From Bradyrhizobium sp. CCH5-F6 (lineage in GTDB: Bacteria > Pseudomonadota > Alphaproteobacteria > Rhizobiales > Xanthobacteraceae): a stretch of DNA of 34,318 nt. The stretch is from NCBI RefSeq assembly GCF_001556045.1, contig NZ_LSIC01000202.1:1-34318 (forward strand), in the 5' to 3' direction. The translations under genes were made by a program, and so were the position numbers. Below are positions 7,601 through 14,269 of the stretch, one piece after another; the stretch's first letter is position 1; the number at the start of each line of letters is the position of its first letter. Under the pieces are notes generated by a model. The model did not search any database. It was not told the origin of the DNA and saw only the letters and a program-made list of their open reading frames with translations.

Positions 7601-8794
7601 GTGACGCGACCGTTCGAGGGCGTGAAGATCCTGGACTTCACGCAAGTGCTGGCCGGCCCGTATGCGAGCTACCAGCTCGCGCTTTTGGGCGCCGACGTCA
7701 TCAAGGTCGAGCGGCGCGAGGGCGAGGATATGCGCCGCACGCCGCTTTCCCGGGAATGGGCCGAGCGCGGACTGGCACCGGCGTTCCAGGCCGTCAACGG
7801 CAACAAGCGCAGCTTGACGCTCGATTTGCAGAAGCCGGAGGCGGTCGCGATCGTGAGGAAGCTCGCCGCGCAGGTCGACGTGGTCATGGAGAACTTCCGC
7901 CCCGGCGTGATGGACAAGCTCGGCATCGGCTATGAGGCGCTCTCCGCGATCAATCCCAGGCTGATCTATTGCGCGGTGTCCGGCTTCGGCCAGACCGGTC
8001 CGGACCGCCTGCGGCCGGGCTATGACGGCAAGATGCAGGCGCTGTCGGGCATCATGGCGATCACGGGCCACCCCGAAACGGGACCGACGCGCGCCGGCTT
8101 TGCGGTGTGCGACGTGCTCTCGGGGGCGACGGCCGCATTCGGCGTGTCGAGCGCGCTGTATCAGCGCGACCGTACCGGCAAGGGCCAGCTCATCGACGTC
8201 TCCATGCTGGAGGCGACGCTGGCATTTCTCTCCGGGCAGATCGCGGACTGGTCGGTCGCCGGCCATCGCCAAACACTCTCGGGCAACCAGGCGGTCAGCC
8301 GCAGGACCACGGCGAATTTGTTCAAATGCGGGGACGGCCACATCCTGCTCGCCGTCAACAACGAGAAGCAGTACCGCGCGCTGATGGCCGCGCTCGGCCG
8401 CGAGGACACCCTCGCCGACCCGCGCTTCGCCGACTGGTTCGCGCGCAACGCGAACGAACCTGCGCTCCGCGCCATCATCGAGGAGGCGCTCGCCGCCAAG
8501 CCCGCGCGCGAATGGGAGACGATTCTGGAAGACGCCGGCGCGCCCTGCGCAAGCATCTGGAAGGTCGAGGAGGTCATCGACCATCCGCAAGTAAAGGCGC
8601 GCGGCGCGATCCAGGAGCTGGATACTCCCTACGGCCCGCTGCGATTTGCCGGCAGCGGATTCAAGCTCGCGCATGGCGGCGGCAAACTGGACCGCATGGC
8701 GCCGGAGCTTGGCGCGGATACGGATGCGGTGCTGGGCGAGCTGGGATTCGATGCCGCGGAGATCGCCACGCTCAGGGCACGGGAGATTGTTTGA
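7601..8794 (+). CDS. CaiB/BaiF family (family III) acyl-CoA transferase
   Basis: Moves CoA between carboxylic acids through an aspartyl-CoA anhydride (397 aa, usual length). The N-terminus has GVKILDFTQVLAGPYASYQL and GADVIKVE. ENFRPGVMDKLGIGYEAL and YCAVSGFGQTGP are family signatures. The probable catalytic aspartate is D171 in RAGFAVCDVLSG, the position of Asp169 of formyl-CoA transferase. The start is GTG 7601 with GAGGGGAGAG upstream. The acyl donor and acceptor cannot be read from sequence; the pairing with the preceding GrdB-like gene suggests a shared catabolic step. It converges with yedK, with a 16-base gap between stops. Confidence 0.92.
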   Translation: MTRPFEGVKILDFTQVLAGPYASYQLALLGADVIKVERREGEDMRRTPLSREWAERGLAPAFQAVNGNKRSLTLDLQKPEAVAIVRKLAAQVDVVMENFRPGVMDKLGIGYEALSAINPRLIYCAVSGFGQTGPDRLRPGYDGKMQALSGIMAITGHPETGPTRAGFAVCDVLSGATAAFGVSSALYQRDRTGKGQLIDVSMLEATLAFLSGQIADWSVAGHRQTLSGNQAVSRRTTANLFKCGDGHILLAVNNEKQYRALMAALGREDTLADPRFADWFARNANEPALRAIIEEALAAKPAREWETILEDAGAPCASIWKVEEVIDHPQVKARGAIQELDTPYGPLRFAGSGFKLAHGGGKLDRMAPELGADTDAVLGELGFDAAEIATLRAREIV

Positions 8795-8810
8795 CGGCCA
8801 AGCCGTGACT

Positions 8811-9569
8811 TCAGAACAACGACCCCTGCCCGTCATCTGACGAAGCCGCCGCCACCTTCCGCACCGCCTTCCTCGGCTTCACCGCCTCCGCCTCCATTTC
8901 CTCCGTGCTGATCGGCAGCACGAGCTGCTCGTCGTCATTGGCAACGCGGTTGACGCGGGTGGAGACGGGGTGCCAGGCGAATTCGCCGATGCGTGGTGCG
9001 GTCATCATCGGCAGGATCTCGTCGATCTCGTCGCCGCGGCAGTCGAGCCAGCGCTCGAAATCGCGCGGGCTGATGGTGACGGGAACGCGGTCATGCAGCG
9101 CGGCGAGGTCCTCGCCTGCCGCCGCGGTGACGATCGCGACCGTGTCGAGCTCCTCTCCGTTGGGCCCGACCCATGTCTCGAACACCGCAGCGAAACCAAG
9201 GGGCTCGCCATCGGCGCGATGGATGAAGAAGGGCTGCTTGCGGCCGTCCTCCGCCTTCCATTCGTAGTAACCGTCGGCCGGGATCAGGCCGCGGCGACGG
9301 CGTATCGCTCTCTTGAAGGCAGGCTTCTCCAGAACCGTCTCCGAACGCGCGTTGATCAGGAGCGTGAAGCCGCGGGGATCCTTGACCCAACCCGGCAAAA
9401 GACCCCAGCGCATCAGGCGGAAATGCCGCGTGCCGTTGTCGATCAACACGACCGGAATCGGTTGTGTCGGGGCGACATTGTACCGGGGCGGGAAATTCGG
9501 CTGCTCGACATAGCCGAACAGTTGCCGCAAAGCCGCGGGGGCCGAAGTTATGACGAAGCGTCCACACAT
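8811..9569 (-). CDS. yedK: SOS response-associated peptidase / abasic-site processing protein YedK (HMCES family)
   Basis: Caps abasic sites in single-stranded DNA through a thiazolidine link from its N-terminal cysteine (252 aa). The protein begins MCGRF, so Cys2 becomes the N-terminal nucleophile after methionine removal. Other active-site residues are in place: N74 and R76 in LINARSE, E103 in YYEWK and H159 in LHDRVPV, corresponding to N75, R77, E105 and H160 of E. coli YedK. RYNVAPTQ and MRWGLLPGW are family signatures. A lysine-rich tail (PRKAVRKVAAAS) extends past the domain. It diverges from the 166-aa gene across 63 bases; I found no alphaproteobacterial LexA box there. Confidence 0.94.
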   Translation of the reverse strand: MCGRFVITSAPAALRQLFGYVEQPNFPPRYNVAPTQPIPVVLIDNGTRHFRLMRWGLLPGWVKDPRGFTLLINARSETVLEKPAFKRAIRRRRGLIPADGYYEWKAEDGRKQPFFIHRADGEPLGFAAVFETWVGPNGEELDTVAIVTAAAGEDLAALHDRVPVTISPRDFERWLDCRGDEIDEILPMMTAPRIGEFAWHPVSTRVNRVANDDEQLVLPISTEEMEAEAVKPRKAVRKVAAASSDDGQGSLF

Positions 9570-9632
9570 GCCTGGGAGTCTATATAGGGTCCGTTCAGGT
9601 CCTTTTAACCCCGAACGTTAACACTGCGGCCG

Positions 9633-10133
9633 ATGAGCTCAACGGCCTCCCAACCCGCGCGGACGCATGTACAGTCGGGCCCCGAGGCCGCCGCCTGGGC
9701 CGAGCGGCTGCGCGTCGCCAACATCAACCCGCGCACCGGGCTTGCCACCGACTATCTCAACCATTTCAATGAAGCCGTGATGCTGCTGGAAATGGTCCCG
9801 GACATGCCGGAATGCGCCGAAGACTTCCTGACCTGGACGCCGCTGTCCTATGCCGAGCATTTCACGGCATCGAACTTCAAGGCGCGGGATCTGGCGATCG
9901 AGGCCTACGAGAAGGCCGATCCCACCGTGCGCGCCCAGTTCGACCACATCACGGACACCATGACCTCGATCCTCACCGCGGTCGGCTCGGCCATGCGCGA
10001 GGTCGAGAAGGACACCACCCGCGTCCGCCTCGCCGAGCAGGCCACGGCATGGGTCAAGCCGCTGATCGCGGCCTGCGGCGGCATCATCAATGGCGGGGCG
10101 GAAGCCGACGTCGACTCCATCATGGCGAACTAG
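9633..10133 (+). CDS. Conserved hypothetical protein, 166 aa
   Basis: I do not recognise a named domain. The product looks soluble, acidic and helical, with no signal peptide or membrane segment; segments such as NHFNEAVMLLEMVPDMPECAEDFLTW and the ITDTMTSILTAVGSAMREVE stretch look amphipathic. Coding potential is supported by strong third-position G/C and by its place in a divergent pair with yedK (63-base shared upstream region with TATATA and TTTTAA stretches). No good Shine-Dalgarno precedes ATG 9633. Similar short proteins occur in Rhizobiales as far as I recall, without known function. Confidence 0.72.
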   Translation: MSSTASQPARTHVQSGPEAAAWAERLRVANINPRTGLATDYLNHFNEAVMLLEMVPDMPECAEDFLTWTPLSYAEHFTASNFKARDLAIEAYEKADPTVRAQFDHITDTMTSILTAVGSAMREVEKDTTRVRLAEQATAWVKPLIAACGGIINGGAEADVDSIMAN

Positions 10134-10159
10134 GCCCGTGAGACCGAATCGCACCTTGC

Positions 10160-10214
10160 TCCCTCGCCCGTTTGGCTGCGCAAATCGACATCTCCCCGCC
10201 GGGGAGAGGTGAAG
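10160..10214. repeat. Half copy of the family A palindromic repeat
   Basis: Right-hand module only: TCCCTCGCCC, GGCTGCGCAAATCGACATC, the stem CTCCCCGCCGGGGAG and AGGTGAAG. Its AGGTGA end lies 7 bases before the ATG of the Nudix gene at 10220 and serves as its Shine-Dalgarno sequence. Confidence 0.8.
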
Positions 10215-10219
10215 TCGCC

Positions 10220-10651
10220 ATGGCGGTCGCCCAGCCCAGCCATCCCCAGCTTGCGGTCAGCGCGGCGATCTTCCGCGACGGCAAGGTGCTGCTGGTCCGC
10301 CGCGCCCGCTCCCCCGCCAAGGGGTTCTATTCGCTTCCGGGCGGCCGGGTCGAATTCGGCGAATCGCTGCACGAGGCCCTGGCGCGCGAGGTGGACGAGG
10401 AGACCGGGCTCGGCATCGAGATCATCGGCCTTGCCGGCTGGCGCGAGGTGCTGCCGGCCGCGGCCGGCGCCGGCCACTACCTGATCATGTCCTTTGCCGC
10501 CCGCTGGCTGGCCAAGGAGCCGACCCTGAACGACGAGCTCGACGATTACCGCTGGATCGCTCCCGATGCCCTGGCGAGCCTCGGCGACCTCAAGCTGACC
10601 GGGGGGCTGGAGGAGGTCATCCAGTCCGCGGCGCGCTTGATCGGACATTGA
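10220..10651 (+). CDS. Nudix hydrolase, MutT-like
   Basis: Small Nudix pyrophosphohydrolase (143 aa). The Nudix box is canonical: GRVEFGESLHEALAREVDEE then TGL, giving G-x5-E-x7-REV-x-EE-x-GL at about residues 41-63. The N-terminus AVSAAIFRDGKVLLVRRAR is the usual first strand pair. The substrate is unknown: oxidised dNTPs, dinucleotides or nucleotide sugars are all possible. I choose ATG 10220 because the strong Shine-Dalgarno GGAGAGGTGA (10203-10212) is correctly spaced. An ATG at 10172 would translate repeat sequence. That Shine-Dalgarno lies inside the end of an intergenic repeat, so the repeat contributes directly to expression of this gene. Confidence 0.9.
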   Translation: MAVAQPSHPQLAVSAAIFRDGKVLLVRRARSPAKGFYSLPGGRVEFGESLHEALAREVDEETGLGIEIIGLAGWREVLPAAAGAGHYLIMSFAARWLAKEPTLNDELDDYRWIAPDALASLGDLKLTGGLEEVIQSAARLIGH

Positions 10652-10696
10652 CGCCCTGCCTTGCGTCCCTAGCCTCGACGGGGCATACACCCGCCG

Positions 10697-11074
10697 ATGT
10701 CCACACGATTTCTGGCGATTTTTGCCCTGATTCTCGCCTGCACTTTCGCGCCCGCCCGGGCCCAGGACGCGGCAGCGCCGTTTGACGGCGATTTGCAGCG
10801 GCTGGCGGAGATCCTCGGCGGGCTGCACTACCTGCGCGGCATCTGCGGGGCCAACGAGGGCAACAAATGGCGCAACGAGATGCAGGCGCTGATCGATGCC
10901 GAAACCCCCTCCGGGGAGCGCCGCACCCGCATGATCGCCGGATTCAACCGCGGCTATAACGGCTTTCAGCAGACCTACCGCAGCTGCACGCCGGCCGCGA
11001 TGGTGGCGATCCGCCGCCATATCGAGGAAGGCTCGAAGATCTCGCGCGATCTCACGGCGCGCTACGCGAACTAG
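10697..11074 (+). CDS. TIGR02301 family secreted protein
   Basis: Small exported protein of unknown function (125 aa). A signal peptide is clear: MSTRF, then the hydrophobic stretch LAIFALILACTFAP and an ARA cleavage site near residue 22. The mature part holds LAEILGGLHYLRGICG and FNRGYNGFQQTYRSCTPAA, the pattern I associate with TIGR02301, with two cysteines (C50, C97) that probably form a disulfide in the periplasm. The start ATG 10697 has only a weak GGGG upstream. It follows the Nudix gene by 45 bases on the same strand; no shared role is evident. Confidence 0.82.
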   Translation: MSTRFLAIFALILACTFAPARAQDAAAPFDGDLQRLAEILGGLHYLRGICGANEGNKWRNEMQALIDAETPSGERRTRMIAGFNRGYNGFQQTYRSCTPAAMVAIRRHIEEGSKISRDLTARYAN

Positions 11075-11087
11075 GTTCTCTCCACCT

Positions 11088-11211
11088 GTCATTCCGGGGC
11101 GCGCGTAGCGCGAGCCCGGAATCCATTGTGCGGCAGTCTCTGCGGCCAGATGGATTCTCAGGTGCGCAATTGCGCACCGTAGCTCGCGACTTCGTCGCGC
11201 CCCGGAATGAC
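11088..11211. repeat. Palindromic intergenic repeat (family B, GTCATTCC...GGAATGAC ends)
   Basis: The element opens with GTCATTCCGGGGCGCG and closes with the inverted CGCGCCCCGGAATGAC. Inside are GGAATCCAT / ATGGATTC inverted segments and a perfect 18-base palindrome GGTGCGCAATTGCGCACC (11161-11178). A related but diverged element lies at 34129-34229. It fills most of the gap after the TIGR02301 gene; reading frames through it are not genes. Confidence 0.82.
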
Positions 11212-11296
11212 GGCGACAGATGCGGGCGCGGCGCGACGGGAGCCCTGCCGTCGACTTTGTACACAGCCGTTAACCGTTCTTAAAGAAGTGGCCTAG

Positions 11297-11312
11297 CGGT
11301 CGTTAACGACCG
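11297..11312. promoter_or_regulatory. 16-bp perfect palindrome, candidate operator
   Basis: CGGTCGTTAACGACCG lies 59 bases before the ATG of the 88-aa gene. Just upstream, TTGTAC (11257-11262) and CTTAAA (11279-11284) could form a weak promoter at 16-base spacing, which would put the palindrome near or just after the transcription start, a position typical of repressor sites. No regulator is identified. Confidence 0.4.
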
Positions 11313-11371
11313 TGCTACACCTCTCGCACAGCGCATCGCCGTGGATCGCGCCCCAGCCCTGACCGAGTTTC

Positions 11372-11638
11372 ATGAGCCAGCCGATTTCCTACGCCCCCGC
11401 CCGCGCGCCGCTGCCCGATCACGAGCAGAAACAAGCAGCCCTGAGCTATCTCAACGAGGCCTGGGCCGAGGCGCGCCATGACGGCGTCGACGGCGACTGC
11501 CTGGCGCAGGCGAGCCTGTTTGCGGCATTGGCCGAGCTGGTCGGCACCTATGGCGAGGACGCGGTGGCGAAGTTCGTCGAGGGCTTTCCTGGCCGCATTC
11601 GCAACGGCGAATTCTCGGTCGGCATCTCCAGGCAGTGA
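11372..11638 (+). CDS. Small conserved hypothetical protein, 88 aa
   Basis: No known domain recognised. The product is soluble and mostly helical (QKQAALSYLNEAWAEARHDG, FAALAELVGTYGEDAVAKFV), with no signal peptide. Third-position G/C and an A/T-richer upstream region with a candidate promoter and palindrome support it as a real gene. There is no strong Shine-Dalgarno before ATG 11372. The protein is small enough to be a regulator or adaptor, but nothing in the sequence decides this. Confidence 0.68.
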   Translation: MSQPISYAPARAPLPDHEQKQAALSYLNEAWAEARHDGVDGDCLAQASLFAALAELVGTYGEDAVAKFVEGFPGRIRNGEFSVGISRQ

Positions 11639-11653
11639 GTCTGTCGAAAATGA

Positions 11654-11672
11654 CCCCGCCACGCGGGCGGGG
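11654..11672 (-). terminator. Possible hairpin terminator downstream of sseA
   Basis: CCCCGCC-ACGCG-GGCGGGG forms a 7-bp GC stem. On the minus strand it is followed by TCATTTTC, a short and imperfect T-rich tail, about 140 bases past the sseA stop. It also lies just after the plus-strand 88-aa gene but has no T tract in that direction. The evidence is weak for either gene. Confidence 0.35.
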
Positions 11673-11808
11673 CCAGTCGACGGATGAATGACTCTGCGAA
11701 GAGGTCGCGAAGTCTGTCGCTCTTATCGCACGGAAGCCGTTCCCCGCCGACAAGCATTAGTCTTGCGACGAGCGGGAGATGTTCCCGGCACTGTCGGGAA
11801 TGCGCACT

Positions 11809-12678
11809 TTAGTCCGTCTCGATCGGCAGCGCCGGATCCCTCGCCCATTCGCCCATCGAGGCGTCGTAGAGCGTCAGCTTGTCGAAGCCAAGCTGCGTCA
11901 GCAGCAGCAGGTCGATCGTCGCCGAGATGCCGCCACCGCAATAGAGGATCACGTTCTTGTCGCGCGTCACGCCCTGGGCCGCGAATTTGGCTTCCGCATC
12001 CGCAAGATTCGTCAGCGTCTTGTCGGCGTTCACGAGCGTTGCCGCTGATACGTTGACGCTGCCGGGAACGCGGCCCGGCCGACCGTAGCGGCTCGGCTCG
12101 AGGCCGCGGTGAAACTGCGGCCCGAGCGCGTTGACGATGACGGTCGCAGGATCGCCGATCCGCGCCAGCACAGCTTCCTTGTCGACGAAGAAGCCCGCGC
12201 GCTGCGCGGCCTTGAAGATGGTCGCAGGATAGCCCTTCGGCGCGCCTGTCTCGACCGGCCGCCCCTCCGCCTTCCATTTGTCGAAACCGCCGTCGAGCAC
12301 GCGCGCCTCGACGCCGAGCGAGCGCAGCATCCACCAGAACCGCGTTGCCCACATCATCGTGCCGATGCTGTAGAGCACGATGGTCTTGGATGCGTCGGCA
12401 CCGTGGCGGCCGAACGCGGCCTCCAACTGGGCCGTATCGGGCATCATGAAGAATTGTTGCGCAGAGGCATCGGAGAACTCGCCTTGCAGGTCGAGGAAAT
12501 CGGCGCCGGGGATGTGGCCGGCGGCGAAGGTCTTGTCGCCTGGCACCGCGCGATAAGGCGCGTCGCTACCGGGTGGCACAGGCTCATTGTAGGTCGTGCA
12601 GTCGTAGAGGCGGAGGTTGGGATCGCCGAGTATGGCGGCGAGTTGCTCGGTGGTGATGAGGGTTGTCGCTTGGGGCAT
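11809..12678 (-). CDS. sseA: 3-mercaptopyruvate sulfurtransferase / thiosulfate sulfurtransferase (tandem rhodanese)
   Basis: Transfers sulfane sulfur from 3-mercaptopyruvate (or thiosulfate) to a thiol or cyanide acceptor. Two rhodanese domains are visible in 289 aa. The N-terminal, inactive one has HIPGADFLDLQ and VLYSIGTMMWATR (serine where the active domain has cysteine). The C-terminal, active one has GRVPGSVNV and C247 in VILYCGGGISATIDLLLL. The active-site loop CGGGIS is closer to the mercaptopyruvate type (CGSGVT) than to the rhodanese type (CRKGVT). The start is ATG at 12678; the longer in-frame reading runs into the adjacent repeat and its N-terminus is repeat-derived. The product is probably cytoplasmic, with no signal peptide. 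Confidence 0.9.
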   Translation of the reverse strand: MPQATTLITTEQLAAILGDPNLRLYDCTTYNEPVPPGSDAPYRAVPGDKTFAAGHIPGADFLDLQGEFSDASAQQFFMMPDTAQLEAAFGRHGADASKTIVLYSIGTMMWATRFWWMLRSLGVEARVLDGGFDKWKAEGRPVETGAPKGYPATIFKAAQRAGFFVDKEAVLARIGDPATVIVNALGPQFHRGLEPSRYGRPGRVPGSVNVSAATLVNADKTLTNLADAEAKFAAQGVTRDKNVILYCGGGISATIDLLLLTQLGFDKLTLYDASMGEWARDPALPIETD

Positions 12679-12719
12679 CGGACTGCTCTCCCTGTCGAGG
12701 GATTGTAGCTCTCTCACCT

Positions 12720-12799
12720 CGTCATTGCGAGCGCAGCGAAGCAATCCAGACTACCGCCGCGGAGGGATTCTGGATTGCTTCGCTGCGCTCGCAATGACG
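12720..12799. repeat. 80-bp perfect-arm palindromic repeat (family C)
   Basis: Arms of 31 bp (12720-12750 and 12769-12799) are perfectly complementary. The left arm begins CGTCATTGCGAGCGCAGCGA and runs to CAATCCAGA; the spacer is 18 bases. The same left arm recurs at 34263-34293. It lies between the starts of sseA and the end of the dihydroorotase gene. It could form a very stable hairpin in RNA; reading frames through it (for example ones starting MLRCARND) are artefacts. Confidence 0.9.
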
Positions 12800-12836
12800 G
12801 GTGGAGAAGCGCTGTGCGTCCGCACAACACATCAAC

Positions 12837-14168
12837 CTACGGCTTCAGCGTCTCCAGAAACCGCACCGGCTCGCCTTGCGACGGCGTCACCAGCTCGCCC
12901 TGCCACATCACGCGGCGGCCACGGATGAAAGTGCCGACGGGCCAGCCCGTCACGCGCACGCCGTCATAGGGAGTCCAGCCAGCCTTGGACGCGACCCATT
13001 TGTTGGTGATGGTCTCGCTGCGCTTCAGATCGACGATGGTGAAGTCCGCGTCATAGCCGGCGGCGATGCGGCCCTTGCAGGCCATGTTGTAGAGCCGCGC
13101 GGGGCCGGCGCTGGTGAGGTCGACGAAGCGCGCCAGAGAGAGCCGACCCGCGTTGACGTGATCGAGCATGATCGGCACCAGCGTCTGCACGCCGGTCATG
13201 CCGGAGGGCGAGGCCGGATAGGTCTTCTGCTTCTCCTCCAGCGTATGCGGGGCGTGGTCGGAGCCGAGCACGTCGATGATGCCCTGCTCGATGCCGCGCC
13301 AGATGCCGGCGCGATGATCGGCGCCGCGCACCGGCGGGTTCATCTGGGCGAGCGTGCCGAGCCGCTCGTAGCATTCGGGCGCGACCAGCGTGAGATGGTG
13401 CGGCGTCGCTTCGCATGAGGCGACATCCTTGTGGTCGCGCAGGAACTCGATCTCCTCCTTGGTCGAGATGTGCAGCACGTGGATGCGCTTGCCGGTCTCG
13501 TGCGCGAGCTTGACCAGCCGCTGCGTCGCCATCAGCGCCGCGGTCTCGTCGCGCCAGACCGGATGGGAGCGCGGATCGCCCTCGATACGCTGCGACTTGC
13601 GGTCGTTGAGGCGATATTCGTCCTCGGCATGAAAAGCGGCGCGGCGGCCGATGACCTGGAAGATGCGGCGCAGGCTTTCGTCGTCCTCCACCAGCAGCGC
13701 CCCGGTCGAGGAGCCGATGAACACCTTGACGCCGGCGCAGCCGGGTGCGCGCTCGAGCACCGGCAGGTCCTGCACGTTCTCGCGGGTGCCGCCGATGAAG
13801 AAGGCGAAGTCGCAATGCATGCGGTGACGGGCTCGCTTCACCTTGTCGGTGAATTCGGCCTCCGTCACCGTCAGCGGCGCCGTGTTCGGCATTTCGAACA
13901 CCGCGGTGACACCGCCCATCACCGCGCTGCGCGAGCCGGTCTCGAGGTCTTCCTTGTGCGTCAGCCCGGGCTCGCGGAAATGCACCTGGGTGTCCATCAC
14001 GCCGGGCAGGATGTGCAGGCCCTTGCAGTCGATCACCTCCGCGGCACTGCCTTGCAGCGGGCCGAGCTCGGCGATACGGCCACCGGCAATGCCGATATCC
14101 CGAACACCCTCGCCGTCCTGGTTGACCACCGTGCCGCCCTTGAGGATCACATCGAAACGCTGGCTCAT
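12837..14168 (-). CDS. pyrC: Dihydroorotase-like amidohydrolase (class I type)
   Basis: Amidohydrolase of the dihydroorotase family (443 aa), expected to interconvert carbamoyl-aspartate and dihydroorotate in pyrimidine synthesis. Family features: HFREPGLTHKEDLETGSRSA, FEMPNT, the putative carboxylated lysine K148 in GVKVFIGSS, H180 in FHAEDE, H233 in HVLHIST, D304 in GSDHAPHT, and an amidohydrolase C-terminus (GRIAAGYDADFTIVD). One metal ligand is unusual: the usual HxH reads Q61-V-H63 (DTQVHFR, codon CAG). I recall the DTQVHFREPG form in other alphaproteobacterial proteins annotated as dihydroorotase, so it may be a subfamily trait. No pyrB is adjacent. Alternatives are a hydantoinase-like or non-catalytic homologue. 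The ATG lies 101 bases from the divergent ygfZ start. Confidence 0.82.
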   Translation of the reverse strand: MSQRFDVILKGGTVVNQDGEGVRDIGIAGGRIAELGPLQGSAAEVIDCKGLHILPGVMDTQVHFREPGLTHKEDLETGSRSAVMGGVTAVFEMPNTAPLTVTEAEFTDKVKRARHRMHCDFAFFIGGTRENVQDLPVLERAPGCAGVKVFIGSSTGALLVEDDESLRRIFQVIGRRAAFHAEDEYRLNDRKSQRIEGDPRSHPVWRDETAALMATQRLVKLAHETGKRIHVLHISTKEEIEFLRDHKDVASCEATPHHLTLVAPECYERLGTLAQMNPPVRGADHRAGIWRGIEQGIIDVLGSDHAPHTLEEKQKTYPASPSGMTGVQTLVPIMLDHVNAGRLSLARFVDLTSAGPARLYNMACKGRIAAGYDADFTIVDLKRSETITNKWVASKAGWTPYDGVRVTGWPVGTFIRGRRVMWQGELVTPSQGEPVRFLETLKP

Positions 14169-14269
14169 GGCTGAAGGCCTCTCTCATCCCCAAGCGCAGG
14201 GCTCGAGGTCTTGTCGTTTATGCGTTGCGGGCTTACGTTCCGGAGCAACATGTCGCAAGAGATTTTCGC

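Noticed and set aside
9570..9632. Possible LexA box between yedK and the 166-aa gene
   Set aside because: GTTC and GAAC occur but with wrong spacing (not GTTC-N7-GTTC or GAAC-N7-GAAC), so SOS control cannot be claimed from sequence.
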